Source of the DNA: Methylocella sp.
GTDB lineage: Bacteria; Pseudomonadota; Alphaproteobacteria; Rhizobiales; Beijerinckiaceae
Length of the DNA: 64,000 bases
NCBI GenBank assembly: GCA_037200525.1
Contig: JBBCGG010000001.1
Coordinates: forward strand, 3,588,501 to 3,652,500
Reading direction: 5' to 3'
Numbering within the stretch: the stretch's first letter is position 1; every line of letters begins with the position of its first letter. The notes beneath the pieces were generated by a model. The model saw only the letters and a program-made list of their open reading frames with translations. It did no database searches and was not told where the DNA came from. Of this stretch, positions 53,546 to 62,493 are shown piece by piece. The position numbers and the translations under genes are program-made.

Positions 53546-55348
53546 CTAAAATTCCGGCGCCCGAACGGTTGGGCCTTCATTCTCCGGCCCCGGCAGCCCG
53601 GGTTGGGGCGCAGCCACGGCTGGCGCTGGCGGCGGCGGCGCGCCCGCCGGCGGCAAGACGTTGCCCCAATCTGTCCGCGCCCGCATTTCCGCATTTGTAG
53701 CCGGCGGCACGAAATCATTGCCCTCGCGAATTTGCCAACCGCCGCCGAGCGCCTTGTAGACAGCGGTCAGCCCGAGCGGAATATTGGCCTCGGCGACCAC
53801 GAGGTCATCCTCGGCCGTGAGAAGATTCTGTTCCGAGGTCAGCACGGAAGTGAAATCCCTCGTGCCCTGCTGGTATTCGAGGATCGATATCCCGAGCGCG
53901 CCATTGGCGGCGGCGACGCTCCGGCGAAGCGCCTCCACCTCGATCTTCGACTGCAAATAGGTGGAGATGCCGTTCTCGACGTCCTGCTGCGCCTTTAGGA
54001 CGGAATTCTGATAGTCGACCAGATCCTGCTGCAATGTTGCGTCCTGCAAGCGCACATTGTTGGTGATCTGGCCATAGTTGAGGATGTTCCACTGGAACGA
54101 GGGGCCGAAGGAATAGGCGAGCCCCGCCGGCGTGAAAATCTTGCTGAGGGGCGTGCCGTTAAGGCTGCTCGCCGAGCCGCCGATTCGGCCGGTCAGGCTG
54201 ATCGCCGGATAGAGATCGGCATCCGCGACGCCGATCTGGGCGCTTTGCGCTGCGGCTTTCAATTCGGCCGCGCGCACGTCCGGCCGGCGGCGCAGTAGAT
54301 CCGCCGGAATGCCGACAAAGACCTTGTTCGGAGCGGTAGGTATTTTGCCGGTCGAGCGCCCGAGCAGCGAATCAAGGGGTTCCGGGGTCATGCCGAGCAG
54401 AACGCGCAAGGCGTTCTGCCCCTGCTGCAATTGAATCGTCAGCTGTGGAATCGTCGCCTGCGTCTGCCCCAGCACGTTCTGCGCCTGATAGACGTCGAGC
54501 TTCGTGGCCGTGCCGCCATGAAACCGGTCGTTGGCTATAGTCAGGGCCTCTTTCTGGCGTTTCACATTGGCTCTGGCGATGGCGATCTGTTTTTCGAGAC
54601 TGCGGATGCCGATATAGGTCGAGGCGACATCGCCAAGGAGAGTTACGAGAACATCGTCGTAGGTCGCGATTGTCGATAGATAAGCGGCGTCCGCTGATTC
54701 GACCCCGCGACGGAATTTGCCCCAGAAATCCAGCTCCCAGGTTGCGTGAGCGGCGAGCGAGGACTGCCAAAAATTACTTAGCGAGCTCTGCGGATCCGCC
54801 GCGGCGTCGGCATGGCTCGGCCGGTTGTAAGTTGTCGTGCCCACGCCTTGCTGCTGCTGCGGATAGAATTCGCCGATGGCGACGCCGAGTTGGGCCCTTG
54901 CTTCAAGAACCCTCGTTCCGGCGCTGAGCAAGGTGAGATTTTGATCGTATGCGATCTCGATAAGGCGATCGAGCGTCGGGTCGCGGAACACCTTCCACCA
55001 GTCGCGGTATTCCTGCCGCTCCGAGTCGACGGCGCGATTGTGCGCTTCGAGGTATTTGGCGGCGATCGGAGCGGCAGGCGGAACGAAGTCGGGGCCAACT
55101 GCGCATCCCGCCAAGGACGAAACCAGCACGCCAGCGATCGCCCGGCGCACCGCCGCGTCAATCTGGCGAACCGCGCCGGGCCTACTCGCGTCAGCAAAAG
55201 CGCGGCTCAAGAAACCGCCGCCTACCGCCAAGCGCCAGCCGGCTTTAGCGGGCTTCCGCGAACCCTTTTGTCGGAGACTCTGGACATGCGTTTGAAGCAC
55301 AGAATCACGGGCCCGTTTATGAAATTTACATTGATTGACAGATACCAT
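53546..55348 (-). CDS. NodT-type RND outer-membrane lipoprotein
   Basis: 600 aa, longer than the usual 470-500 because of an N-terminal extension that may not be translated; the real start could be nearer the lipobox VSSLAGCAVGPDF, about residue 80. Two OEP repeats are seen (LTLLSAGTRVLEARAQLGVAIGE and ALTIANDRFHGGTATKLDVY). The Pro/Ala-rich tail (APPPPAPAVAAPQPG) is not conserved in the family. It forms the trimeric outer-membrane exit channel of the RND pump. First gene of the operon, with 27 bases to the adaptor gene. Confidence 0.85.
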   Translation of the reverse strand: MVSVNQCKFHKRARDSVLQTHVQSLRQKGSRKPAKAGWRLAVGGGFLSRAFADASRPGAVRQIDAAVRRAIAGVLVSSLAGCAVGPDFVPPAAPIAAKYLEAHNRAVDSERQEYRDWWKVFRDPTLDRLIEIAYDQNLTLLSAGTRVLEARAQLGVAIGEFYPQQQQGVGTTTYNRPSHADAAADPQSSLSNFWQSSLAAHATWELDFWGKFRRGVESADAAYLSTIATYDDVLVTLLGDVASTYIGIRSLEKQIAIARANVKRQKEALTIANDRFHGGTATKLDVYQAQNVLGQTQATIPQLTIQLQQGQNALRVLLGMTPEPLDSLLGRSTGKIPTAPNKVFVGIPADLLRRRPDVRAAELKAAAQSAQIGVADADLYPAISLTGRIGGSASSLNGTPLSKIFTPAGLAYSFGPSFQWNILNYGQITNNVRLQDATLQQDLVDYQNSVLKAQQDVENGISTYLQSKIEVEALRRSVAAANGALGISILEYQQGTRDFTSVLTSEQNLLTAEDDLVVAEANIPLGLTAVYKALGGGWQIREGNDFVPPATNAEMRARTDWGNVLPPAGAPPPPAPAVAAPQPGLPGPENEGPTVRAPEF

Positions 55349-55580
55349 GAAAGGGGTTCACTAGGCTGTGATAGATTGGCCACAATTCCACGAAGTTTAA
55401 CGGGAGTTCAGACGCCCCAACGAACGAGCCGTTTGACCGTTAATCGATCATCGCCTGCTCCGGCCTGTTTCCCGCTCGCCGATATCCCTTGGGAGCGCGA
55501 AGAGCTAGAATGGACTAAGCGCCGCGCTCGCCGCGCGGGTATCCTGCTGCAGATGCGACCGCTTCGATAAGGATCAATCC

Positions 55581-56753
55581 ATGACCATTTCGCCGCCGCC
55601 GAAGCTGAAGTCCCACTTGGCGAAAGAACGCCCGCCATTCGAACGCATCGCCCTTCTGCTGCAAGGCGGGGGCGCGCTCGGCGCCTATCAGGGCGGCGTC
55701 TACTCAGCGCTGTTTGAAGCGAATATTCATCCCGATTGGGTCGCCGGAATATCAATCGGCGCATTCAACTCGGCTATAATCGCGGGTAATCCGCCGGAGC
55801 ATCGCGTAGCGCGACTGCGCGAATTCTGGGAGGCGATCACAGCTCCTCCTTTTGGAATTCCCGGTCTGAAGCCCGCCGCAATCAAGGGCGATTACGCGCA
55901 CAGCCTCTTCAATCAGTTTCGCGCGATGGGAATTCTGCTCAGCGGCGCCCCGGGGTTCTTCAAGCCTCGCCTGCCGCCGCCGTTCCTCAGCGCGCCGGGA
56001 ACGGATGAAGCCTTGAGTTATTATGACGTCGGCCCGCTGCGAACCACGCTCGAGCGCGTGGTGGATTTCGACAGAATCAACGCGGGCGCCACGCGGTTGA
56101 GCGTTGGAGCCACTAATGTTCGCACGGGAAACTTCGCCTATTTCGACACCACGACCCATGAGATCCGAGCGGAGCATATCATCGCCAGCGGCTCCTTGCC
56201 GCCCGGCTTTCCGCCGACCGAGATCGAGGGAGAATATTATTGGGATGGCGGCATCGTCTCCAACACGCCGCTGCAATGGGTGCTTGACAGCCACCCTCGC
56301 AAAGACACTCTCGCCTTCCAGGTCGACCTCTGGAGCGCGCGCGGAGAAATGCCTCGCGATCTCGCCGAAGTCGATTTACGCACTAAGGAGATTCGGTTCT
56401 CGAGCCGAACCCGGCAAGGCACCGACCAGTTCAGAAAATCCCAGCAGCTCCGCCGCGCGGCGAGTCGCCTGTTGAAGCTGCTTCCCGGCGAACGGCGCAA
56501 TGATCCAGAGTGGCAATTGCTTGCGGCGGAGGCGGATGAAAAAGTCTACAATATCGTCCATCTCATCTATCACGCCAGCAGCTATGAGAACTCTTGCAAG
56601 GACTATGAGTTCTCCCGGTTGTCGATGGAGGAGCATTGGCGCGCTGGATATAATGACACCATTCGCACGCTCCGCCATCCGGAGGTGCTGCAACGTCCCG
56701 CAAACGAAGAAGGCTTCAGCGCCTTTGATCTCGCGCAAGACGGGCGCGAATAG
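55581..56753 (+). CDS. Patatin-like phospholipase
   Basis: 390 aa. The oxyanion loop is LLQGGGALGAYQGGVYSALF near residue 25, the nucleophile elbow GISIGAFNSA near 55, and the catalytic Asp in YYWDGGIVSNTPLQW near 220. A C-terminal DUF3734 part (EEHWRAGYNDTIRTLRHPE) is present. It is a Ser-Asp dyad lipase acting on membrane phospholipids. AAGGA precedes ATG 55581. It is divergent from the efflux operon and convergent with a hypothetical gene. Confidence 0.88.
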   Translation: MTISPPPKLKSHLAKERPPFERIALLLQGGGALGAYQGGVYSALFEANIHPDWVAGISIGAFNSAIIAGNPPEHRVARLREFWEAITAPPFGIPGLKPAAIKGDYAHSLFNQFRAMGILLSGAPGFFKPRLPPPFLSAPGTDEALSYYDVGPLRTTLERVVDFDRINAGATRLSVGATNVRTGNFAYFDTTTHEIRAEHIIASGSLPPGFPPTEIEGEYYWDGGIVSNTPLQWVLDSHPRKDTLAFQVDLWSARGEMPRDLAEVDLRTKEIRFSSRTRQGTDQFRKSQQLRRAASRLLKLLPGERRNDPEWQLLAAEADEKVYNIVHLIYHASSYENSCKDYEFSRLSMEEHWRAGYNDTIRTLRHPEVLQRPANEEGFSAFDLAQDGRE

Positions 56754-56792
56754 GCGTCCTAACGCGGCGGCCGCAACTTTGATATCCGCCGA

Positions 56793-57284
56793 TCAGATTT
56801 CGATGACGCCGACGCTGGTCTTGTCTCCGCCGGCGTCGAGAATCCAGGTGCGGTCGCGAAACGATACATAAAGACGCTCCTGGCCAAGCGCCGCGCCGAG
56901 CTCCATCGCGAGTTCGTTCAGCATCGCCTCGATCTCAGTATCCGGCAGATGCCCAAGATAAGCATGCACCGCCTCGCCCGTAAAAATCGCCACCGGCTCG
57001 CGGTCTGAGCCCGCGGATCCGTCGGACCGGGGCCACGCATAGGTCACCTCGCCTCTGGTGAACATGCCGGATAGCGCGGGTCTTCCCGCCCCGACGCGGC
57101 GGCTCATCCAACCGCGCGCCGTGCGCACGGCCTCGGATACGTCATAGACGCGGCCCTCCGCGTCCCAGCCTTCGCGCAGGCCGACCGTAATCTTGAAATC
57201 GCGACGCGGGCCGATCGAACCGGGGACGATCGCATAGTCGGGAATAATTGGCGGCGGACCGCGCCGCGCACCGCTGTCGCTCAT
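56793..57284 (-). CDS. Uncharacterised protein
   Basis: 163 aa. The body holds GREGWD-like and YDVSEAVRTARGW segments, VTYAWPRSDG, and an end with LYVSFRDRTWILDAGGDKTSV, likely a mixed alpha/beta fold without catalytic motifs I know. No signal peptide. It is divergent from the rfbC gene and convergent with the patatin gene. I do not recognise its family. Confidence 0.6.
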   Translation of the reverse strand: MSDSGARRGPPPIIPDYAIVPGSIGPRRDFKITVGLREGWDAEGRVYDVSEAVRTARGWMSRRVGAGRPALSGMFTRGEVTYAWPRSDGSAGSDREPVAIFTGEAVHAYLGHLPDTEIEAMLNELAMELGAALGQERLYVSFRDRTWILDAGGDKTSVGVIEI

Positions 57285-57443
57285 GTTTCAATTCCCTCCC
57301 GCATGCGAGGGCAGCTTCCGCTCCCGGCGAGGATGCTATGTTGAAAAAAGGCTTGCGACTTTGTAGCGTGACGCCGGCGACAGAACAACCAAGGCGGCCT
57401 GCGCCCCTAAACCTTGCGCCCCTAAACGCGGAGACAGCGTGGC

Positions 57444-58016
57444 ATGGATATCAAAACGACTGCTCTGCCCGGGGTTTTGCTGTTAAAGCCTCGGCGTTTT
57501 GCTGACGCGCGCGGTTATTTCGTTGAAACATTCAACCAGCGCGCATTTGCGGAGGCCGGAATCGAAACGCGGTTCATCCAGGATAACCAGTCGTTTTCGG
57601 TCAAAAAAGGAACCATCCGGGGCTTGCATTTCCAATTGCCTCCCGCCGCTCAAACGAAGCTCGTCAGAGTGCTGCGCGGAAGCATTTTTGACGTCGCAAT
57701 CGATCTGCGGAAGGGTTCGCCCACATTTGGGCGTTGGACAGGCGAGATCTTGACCGCCGCCGAGGGGGAGCAGCTGCTGATTCCGCGCGGCTTCGCGCAT
57801 GGGTTTTGCACGCTGGAGCCCGACACTGAAGTATCCTATAAGGTCGACGATTTCTACGCGCCGAAGTGCGATAGCGGCATCATCTGGAACGACCCGACAT
57901 TGCAGATCGACTGGCCGATCGAGCCGGCCTCGGCTGTTCTCTCCGACAAGGACGCCAAACTCGGCCTCTTCAAGGATTTCGTCACGCCCTTCCAGTTCAA
58001 GGATAGCGTTGCATGA
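57444..58016 (+). CDS. rfbC: dTDP-4-dehydrorhamnose 3,5-epimerase
   Basis: 190 aa cupin-fold epimerase. [19 protein letters not shown] starts as the family does. The core [19 protein letters not shown] carries the catalytic His, and [23 protein letters not shown] the Tyr/Asp region. It converts dTDP-4-keto-6-deoxyglucose to dTDP-4-keto-rhamnose in the dTDP-L-rhamnose pathway. First of rfbCBDA; its stop overlaps rfbB by 4 bases. Confidence 0.92.
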   Translation: MDIKTTALPGVLLLKPRRFADARGYFVETFNQRAFAEAGIETRFIQDNQSFSVKKGTIRGLHFQLPPAAQTKLVRVLRGSIFDVAIDLRKGSPTFGRWTGEILTAAEGEQLLIPRGFAHGFCTLEPDTEVSYKVDDFYAPKCDSGIIWNDPTLQIDWPIEPASAVLSDKDAKLGLFKDFVTPFQFKDSVA

Positions 58017-59080
58017 GCGAACCCAAGCGCATTCTCGTCACCGGCGGGGCGGGCTTCATTGGCTCGGCGGTGGCGCGGGAGATCATTTGGCGGACGCCGC
58101 ATTCGGTTCTTATCATTGATAAGCTGACCTATGCCGGCAATCTCGATTCGCTGGAACCGATCGCCGCCGACCCGCGCTATTCCTTCATCCGCGCGGATAT
58201 CGTCGACGCCGCAAAAATGCAGGAGATTTTCGCGGCCTTCAGGCCCGATGTCGTGATGCATCTGGCCGCCGAGAGCCATGTCGATCGCTCGATCGATGGT
58301 CCCGGCGAATTCGTTCAGACCAATGTCGTAGGGACTTTTACGCTGCTTCAGGCGGCGCTCGGTTTCTGGCGCGCCCTGCCGGCGTCCCAGCAGACAGCGT
58401 TTCGCTTTCATCACATCTCGACCGACGAGGTTTTCGGCTCGCTCAGCGATGATGGTTTTTTTGACGAAACGACGCCGTACAGCCCGAACTCGCCCTATTC
58501 AGCATCCAAGGCCGGCTCGGACCATCTCGTCAACGCCTGGCATCACACTTATGGGCTGCCGACCGTCATCAGCAACTGCTCCAACAATTATGGCCCCTAT
58601 CATTTTCCCGAAAAACTAATTCCCTTGACGATCATCAATGCGGTCGAGGGGCGTCCGCTGCCGGTCTATGGAGCCGGGGCGAATATTCGCGATTGGCTAT
58701 TCGTCGAAGATCATGCCCGCGCCCTCCTCACCGTCGCCACGCAAGGCGCCATCGGGCAGAGCTATTGCATTGGCGGCCACAATGAAAAGACCAATCTTGA
58801 AGTGGTCAAAGCGATCTGCGCGCTCGTCGATGAGCTGGCCCCCGATGACGCGATCGGACCGCGCGCCGGACTTCTGACCTTCGTCAGCGATCGTCCCGGC
58901 CATGATTTGCGCTATGCGATCGATCCCAGCAAAATCGCCGCCGAACTTGGATGGAAGCCGCGAGAAACATTCGAAACGGGTTTGCGCCAGACGGTCGAAT
59001 GGTATCTTTCCAACCGCACATGGTGGGAGCGCATCAGGTCCGGGGTCTATCGCGGCGAGCGTCTTGGGGTGGTCGCGTGA
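58013..59080 (+). CDS. rfbB: dTDP-glucose 4,6-dehydratase
   Basis: 355 aa extended SDR. NAD-binding loop [17 protein letters not shown], then [15 protein letters not shown], catalytic Tyr/Lys in [17 protein letters not shown], and substrate loop [17 protein letters not shown]. It dehydrates dTDP-glucose to dTDP-4-keto-6-deoxyglucose. The start overlaps rfbC (ATGA) and its stop overlaps the rfbD GTG start. Confidence 0.93.
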   Translation: MSEPKRILVTGGAGFIGSAVAREIIWRTPHSVLIIDKLTYAGNLDSLEPIAADPRYSFIRADIVDAAKMQEIFAAFRPDVVMHLAAESHVDRSIDGPGEFVQTNVVGTFTLLQAALGFWRALPASQQTAFRFHHISTDEVFGSLSDDGFFDETTPYSPNSPYSASKAGSDHLVNAWHHTYGLPTVISNCSNNYGPYHFPEKLIPLTIINAVEGRPLPVYGAGANIRDWLFVEDHARALLTVATQGAIGQSYCIGGHNEKTNLEVVKAICALVDELAPDDAIGPRAGLLTFVSDRPGHDLRYAIDPSKIAAELGWKPRETFETGLRQTVEWYLSNRTWWERIRSGVYRGERLGVVA

Positions 59081-59952
59081 TCCTCGTTCTCGGCGCCGGC
59101 GGCCAGCTCGGACAAGAACTCGCGCGGGCGGCGACGAAGAGGGCTATTCCTTACGTCGCACTCGCGCGCGCGGATCTCGACATATCCGATGCCGAGGCGG
59201 TTTTTCGCGCGCTGAAGGATAAGCGGCCGAGTCTGGTTGTCAACGCCGCCGCCTATACCAAAGTGGACCTCGCCGAAACCGAGATCGAGGCCGCGCGCCT
59301 TGGCAACGAAGTCGGGCCCGGCATTATTGCCTCGGCCTGCGCCGCGACGCAGACGCCGCTTATCCATATATCGACCGACTATGTTTTCGATGGCTCGAAA
59401 TCAGGCGCCTATGTGGAAAACGATCCCGTCGCGCCGCTTGGCGTCTATGGCCGCACCAAAGCGGCTGGCGAGGAGGCGGTGCGCCGCGCCTTCGCCCATC
59501 ACATCATTTTGCGAACATCCTGGGTCTATGGCGAGTTCGGCAATAATTTTCTAAAAACAATGCTGCGGCTCGCGAAAGACCGCGACGAACTGCGCGTCGT
59601 CGCCGATCAGCGCGGCTGCCCAACCTCCACGCGCGATATTGCGGATGCGATTCTTCGGATCGCGCCGCGGCTCATCGCAGACTCCGATGTCTACGGCGTA
59701 TATCATTTCGCGGGAAATGGCGCGACGACCTGGCATGGTTTTGCGAGCCGCATCATCGCGGCGCAAGCTGAATTGACCGGACGCCGACCAAAGGTCACCG
59801 CCATCGACACTAAGGACTATCCAACCGCCGCCCGGCGTCCGGCTAATTCGGAATTCGATTGCAACCGTTTCGAGCGCGTCTTTGGGTTCCGCGCGAACGA
59901 TTGGACGCAAGAGGCGGATGCGATTACCAGGCTGCTCATCAGCCAGGGCTAG
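59077..59952 (+). CDS. rfbD: dTDP-4-dehydrorhamnose reductase
   Basis: 291 aa from GTG 59077 (GTGA overlap with the rfbB stop); an upstream frame is a shadow of rfbB. Motifs: [59 protein letters not shown] with Tyr/Lys. It reduces dTDP-4-keto-rhamnose to dTDP-L-rhamnose with NADPH. A 63-base gap leads to rfbA. Confidence 0.92.
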   Translation: MILVLGAGGQLGQELARAATKRAIPYVALARADLDISDAEAVFRALKDKRPSLVVNAAAYTKVDLAETEIEAARLGNEVGPGIIASACAATQTPLIHISTDYVFDGSKSGAYVENDPVAPLGVYGRTKAAGEEAVRRAFAHHIILRTSWVYGEFGNNFLKTMLRLAKDRDELRVVADQRGCPTSTRDIADAILRIAPRLIADSDVYGVYHFAGNGATTWHGFASRIIAAQAELTGRRPKVTAIDTKDYPTAARRPANSEFDCNRFERVFGFRANDWTQEADAITRLLISQG

Positions 59953-60015
59953 GCGCGACGCGAAAAAAATTGGTTCGATGGAAATCGAAAAAGCTGCACA
60001 GAGAGGCGATCGACG

Positions 60016-60885
60016 ATGCGAAAAGGGATCATTTTGGCGGGAGGCTCTGGAACCCGTCTGCATCCGTTGACTCTCGTCACGTCAAAGCAGCTTTTGCCTG
60101 TCTACGACAAGCCGATGATCTACTACCCGCTGTCGACCTTGATGCTTGCCGGAATTCGAGAAATTCTGATCATCACGACGCCGCAGGACCAAGCGGCGTT
60201 CAAGCATCTCCTCGGCGACGGACGGCAATGGGGCATCGCCCTCGACTATGCGGTTCAGCCCTCCCCGGATGGATTGGCGCAAGCCTTCATCATCGGCGCG
60301 GATTTCATTGCGGGACAACCCTCGTGCCTGATCCTCGGCGATAATCTCCTTTATGGTCACGGTCTGCCGGAGACGCTGCAACGCGCCAGCGCAGAGACCG
60401 CGCTCGCCACCATCTTCGGCTATTGGGTCGACGAGCCGGAACGCTATGGCGTGATCGAATTCGATGAAAGCGACGACGTCATTTCAATCGAAGAGAAGCC
60501 GCAAAAGCCGAAATCCCATTGGGCTGCCATCGGCATTTATTTCTACGGCGCAGACGTCGTTGATCTCGCTCGCACGCTAAAACCCTCGGCGCGCGGAGAA
60601 TTGGAGATCACCGATCTCAACAATCTCTATATTCAGCAGAAGCGGCTGAAGCTTGAGAGGATGGGACGGGGTTTTGCCTGGTTCGACGCCGGCACGCATG
60701 ATTCGCTGATGGAGGCCGCTGAATTCGTTCGCGTGTTGCAGCAGCGGCAAGGTCAGTTGATCTCGGCGCCGGAGGAGATCGCTTTCTTGAGCGAATGGAT
60801 CGGGCGTTCGGATTTCGAGGAACTCGCCAGGAAACTCGGCAAAACCAGATATGGCCGGCGCTTGCTTGATCACTTCAGGGCGTGA
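60016..60885 (+). CDS. rfbA: Glucose-1-phosphate thymidylyltransferase
   Basis: 289 aa. Nucleotide-binding signature [14 protein letters not shown], metal-binding [12 protein letters not shown], and [19 protein letters not shown] with the active-site Lys. [20 protein letters not shown] closes the catalytic part. It makes dTDP-glucose from glucose-1-phosphate and dTTP, the first step of the rhamnose route. Last gene of the rfbCBDA group. Confidence 0.93.
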   Translation: MRKGIILAGGSGTRLHPLTLVTSKQLLPVYDKPMIYYPLSTLMLAGIREILIITTPQDQAAFKHLLGDGRQWGIALDYAVQPSPDGLAQAFIIGADFIAGQPSCLILGDNLLYGHGLPETLQRASAETALATIFGYWVDEPERYGVIEFDESDDVISIEEKPQKPKSHWAAIGIYFYGADVVDLARTLKPSARGELEITDLNNLYIQQKRLKLERMGRGFAWFDAGTHDSLMEAAEFVRVLQQRQGQLISAPEEIAFLSEWIGRSDFEELARKLGKTRYGRRLLDHFRA

Positions 60886-60969
60886 CCGAATAATCGATTG
60901 TGCGTCGCTTTGATATAATTTTCTCGGCGGCGCCACGTACGGAAAGTCAGCTTCTTTGGGCTCGCTTTC

Positions 60970-62148
60970 TTATTTGATATACGAATATCCGACTAAGCCG
61001 GTTACCGCCGGTCCTGAGAGCAGGCCGACGACCTGCATGATCTTCTGCGTATCCATGATCGGTGCGTTCGAAACATAGAGCAGGTCTCTGTTTTGAACGC
61101 GGAAACTCTGCGCAATGAATAGGCTGGCCGCATCTCGCAGGTTAAGTTTATAAACGACCGGCGTCACCTGATTATGCACGATGAGAGAGCTATCTGGCCG
61201 AAGCGCGCGAACGACGCTCTCTGGCTCGAAGCGGAAAATAAACACGCCGGCGGGGTCCGCCCGCTCATCAAGCAGGCCGCCAGCCTTGGCCAAAGCCTGC
61301 GACAGGCTAATGCCTTCGGCGTCAAACGGGATTTCGGCGTTCTTGCCCGTCGCGCCGTAGGCGATGAAAGTTTGCGGGTCCCGAATCAACGTCAAAACGT
61401 CGTTCGGACGCAAATAGATATTTTCTTTCGAATCTGAGGAAACGCGGGTCATGGCGACCCGAACCGTCTCGTCCCCTCTTGAAAGCTGGACATATGTTTC
61501 GTTGACCGGCGCGCGAATTCCGCCGGCTGTCGCGATAACGTCCATCACCCGGTCGCCTTTGACGCTCAAAGGCACGCGGGCTCCGTTGGCGACTTCGCCC
61601 GTTACCGTGACGCTGTTGCTGACCGACTTGGGGACGTTAATCAGAACCTGCGGCTCGATGGCTTTGCCAGCCAGCGCATGTTCGACGATCGTCTGAACGT
61701 CACGCGTGGTGCGGCCGGCGACGCTGACGCGGCCGGCATAGGGAACGCTGATGGACCCATCGCGGCCAACGATCTGATCCGGGATGGTCGCGCTCTTCGA
61801 GCCTGTGCTGAAGCGGTCAGTGGCGATCGGCGCGGAAAACAGGCCGCCCGCGCCAGCTTCCCAGATCGTCACTGAAACTGTATCGCCGATGCCGATGCGC
61901 GGTTCAACCGAGGGCCGATAGTCTCCGAAATGAGAGAGGAAACTATCCGGGCCGCGATGGCGTAATATCTCTACTACAGACGAATCGATGTCGACGGTTT
62001 CATAGCGCTGGATGCCGGGCGAAGCCGATTGATCGGCGATATCGTCCCTGCTTGGGCCAGACCCTGACAGGCTCGAGCAACCTGCGACGGCGAGTAAACC
62101 CGCAACGGACAGCAGAATGCGCGCAACGATCAGAGAAACATTCGGCAT
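60970..62148 (-). CDS. Polysaccharide export outer-membrane lipoprotein (Wza-like)
   Basis: 392 aa with a lipoprotein signal (LSVAGLLAVAGCSSLSGSG). Poly_export domain: IGIGDTVSVTIWEAGAGGLF and IVGRDGSISVPYAGRVSVAG. SLBB-type parts follow (VTVTGEVANGARVPLSVKGDRV, LRPNDVLTLIRDP). The end has a hydrophobic helix after DLLYVSNAP, as in the Wza alpha-barrel. It exports exopolysaccharide through the outer membrane. Convergent with rfbA, so the region probably starts an EPS locus. Confidence 0.88.
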   Translation of the reverse strand: MPNVSLIVARILLSVAGLLAVAGCSSLSGSGPSRDDIADQSASPGIQRYETVDIDSSVVEILRHRGPDSFLSHFGDYRPSVEPRIGIGDTVSVTIWEAGAGGLFSAPIATDRFSTGSKSATIPDQIVGRDGSISVPYAGRVSVAGRTTRDVQTIVEHALAGKAIEPQVLINVPKSVSNSVTVTGEVANGARVPLSVKGDRVMDVIATAGGIRAPVNETYVQLSRGDETVRVAMTRVSSDSKENIYLRPNDVLTLIRDPQTFIAYGATGKNAEIPFDAEGISLSQALAKAGGLLDERADPAGVFIFRFEPESVVRALRPDSSLIVHNQVTPVVYKLNLRDAASLFIAQSFRVQNRDLLYVSNAPIMDTQKIMQVVGLLSGPAVTGLVGYSYIK

Positions 62149-62493
62149 TCACAACCAACCCTGTGTCCGAGCGACCATTATCATTCCAGCCGGCCCAGAA
62201 CCATCCCTCTCGCCAGCTTGGCCTAGCCTTATCAGAATTGTGTATCCAATAGGTCACAACAAAACGTTGCCGCTGAAAACCGGAGCCCGCCCAGCTTCAA
62301 CCCAAAATGGGACGAGATGACGCCAGTTTTTGGACCAAATATAATGCTCCGCTAAAGCTGCCCCTCTATAACGCGGCCACGCAAGCCTGCAAAGCCGCGT
62401 CTTTGGTGGCTGAGCGCGAAAAAGCCGCGGATTCCCTCGCTCAGCGGCGAATAAAGTGGTTCATTGCCTCGCTCGGACTTTTCCGTCGAGGCT
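62149..62493. other. Intergenic stretch between divergent EPS genes
   Basis: About 345 bases with the promoters of the Wza-like lipoprotein (leftward) and the glycosyltransferase (rightward). An open frame at 62307-62573 overlaps the glycosyltransferase start and shows no family. No repeat or RNA element seen. Confidence 0.45.
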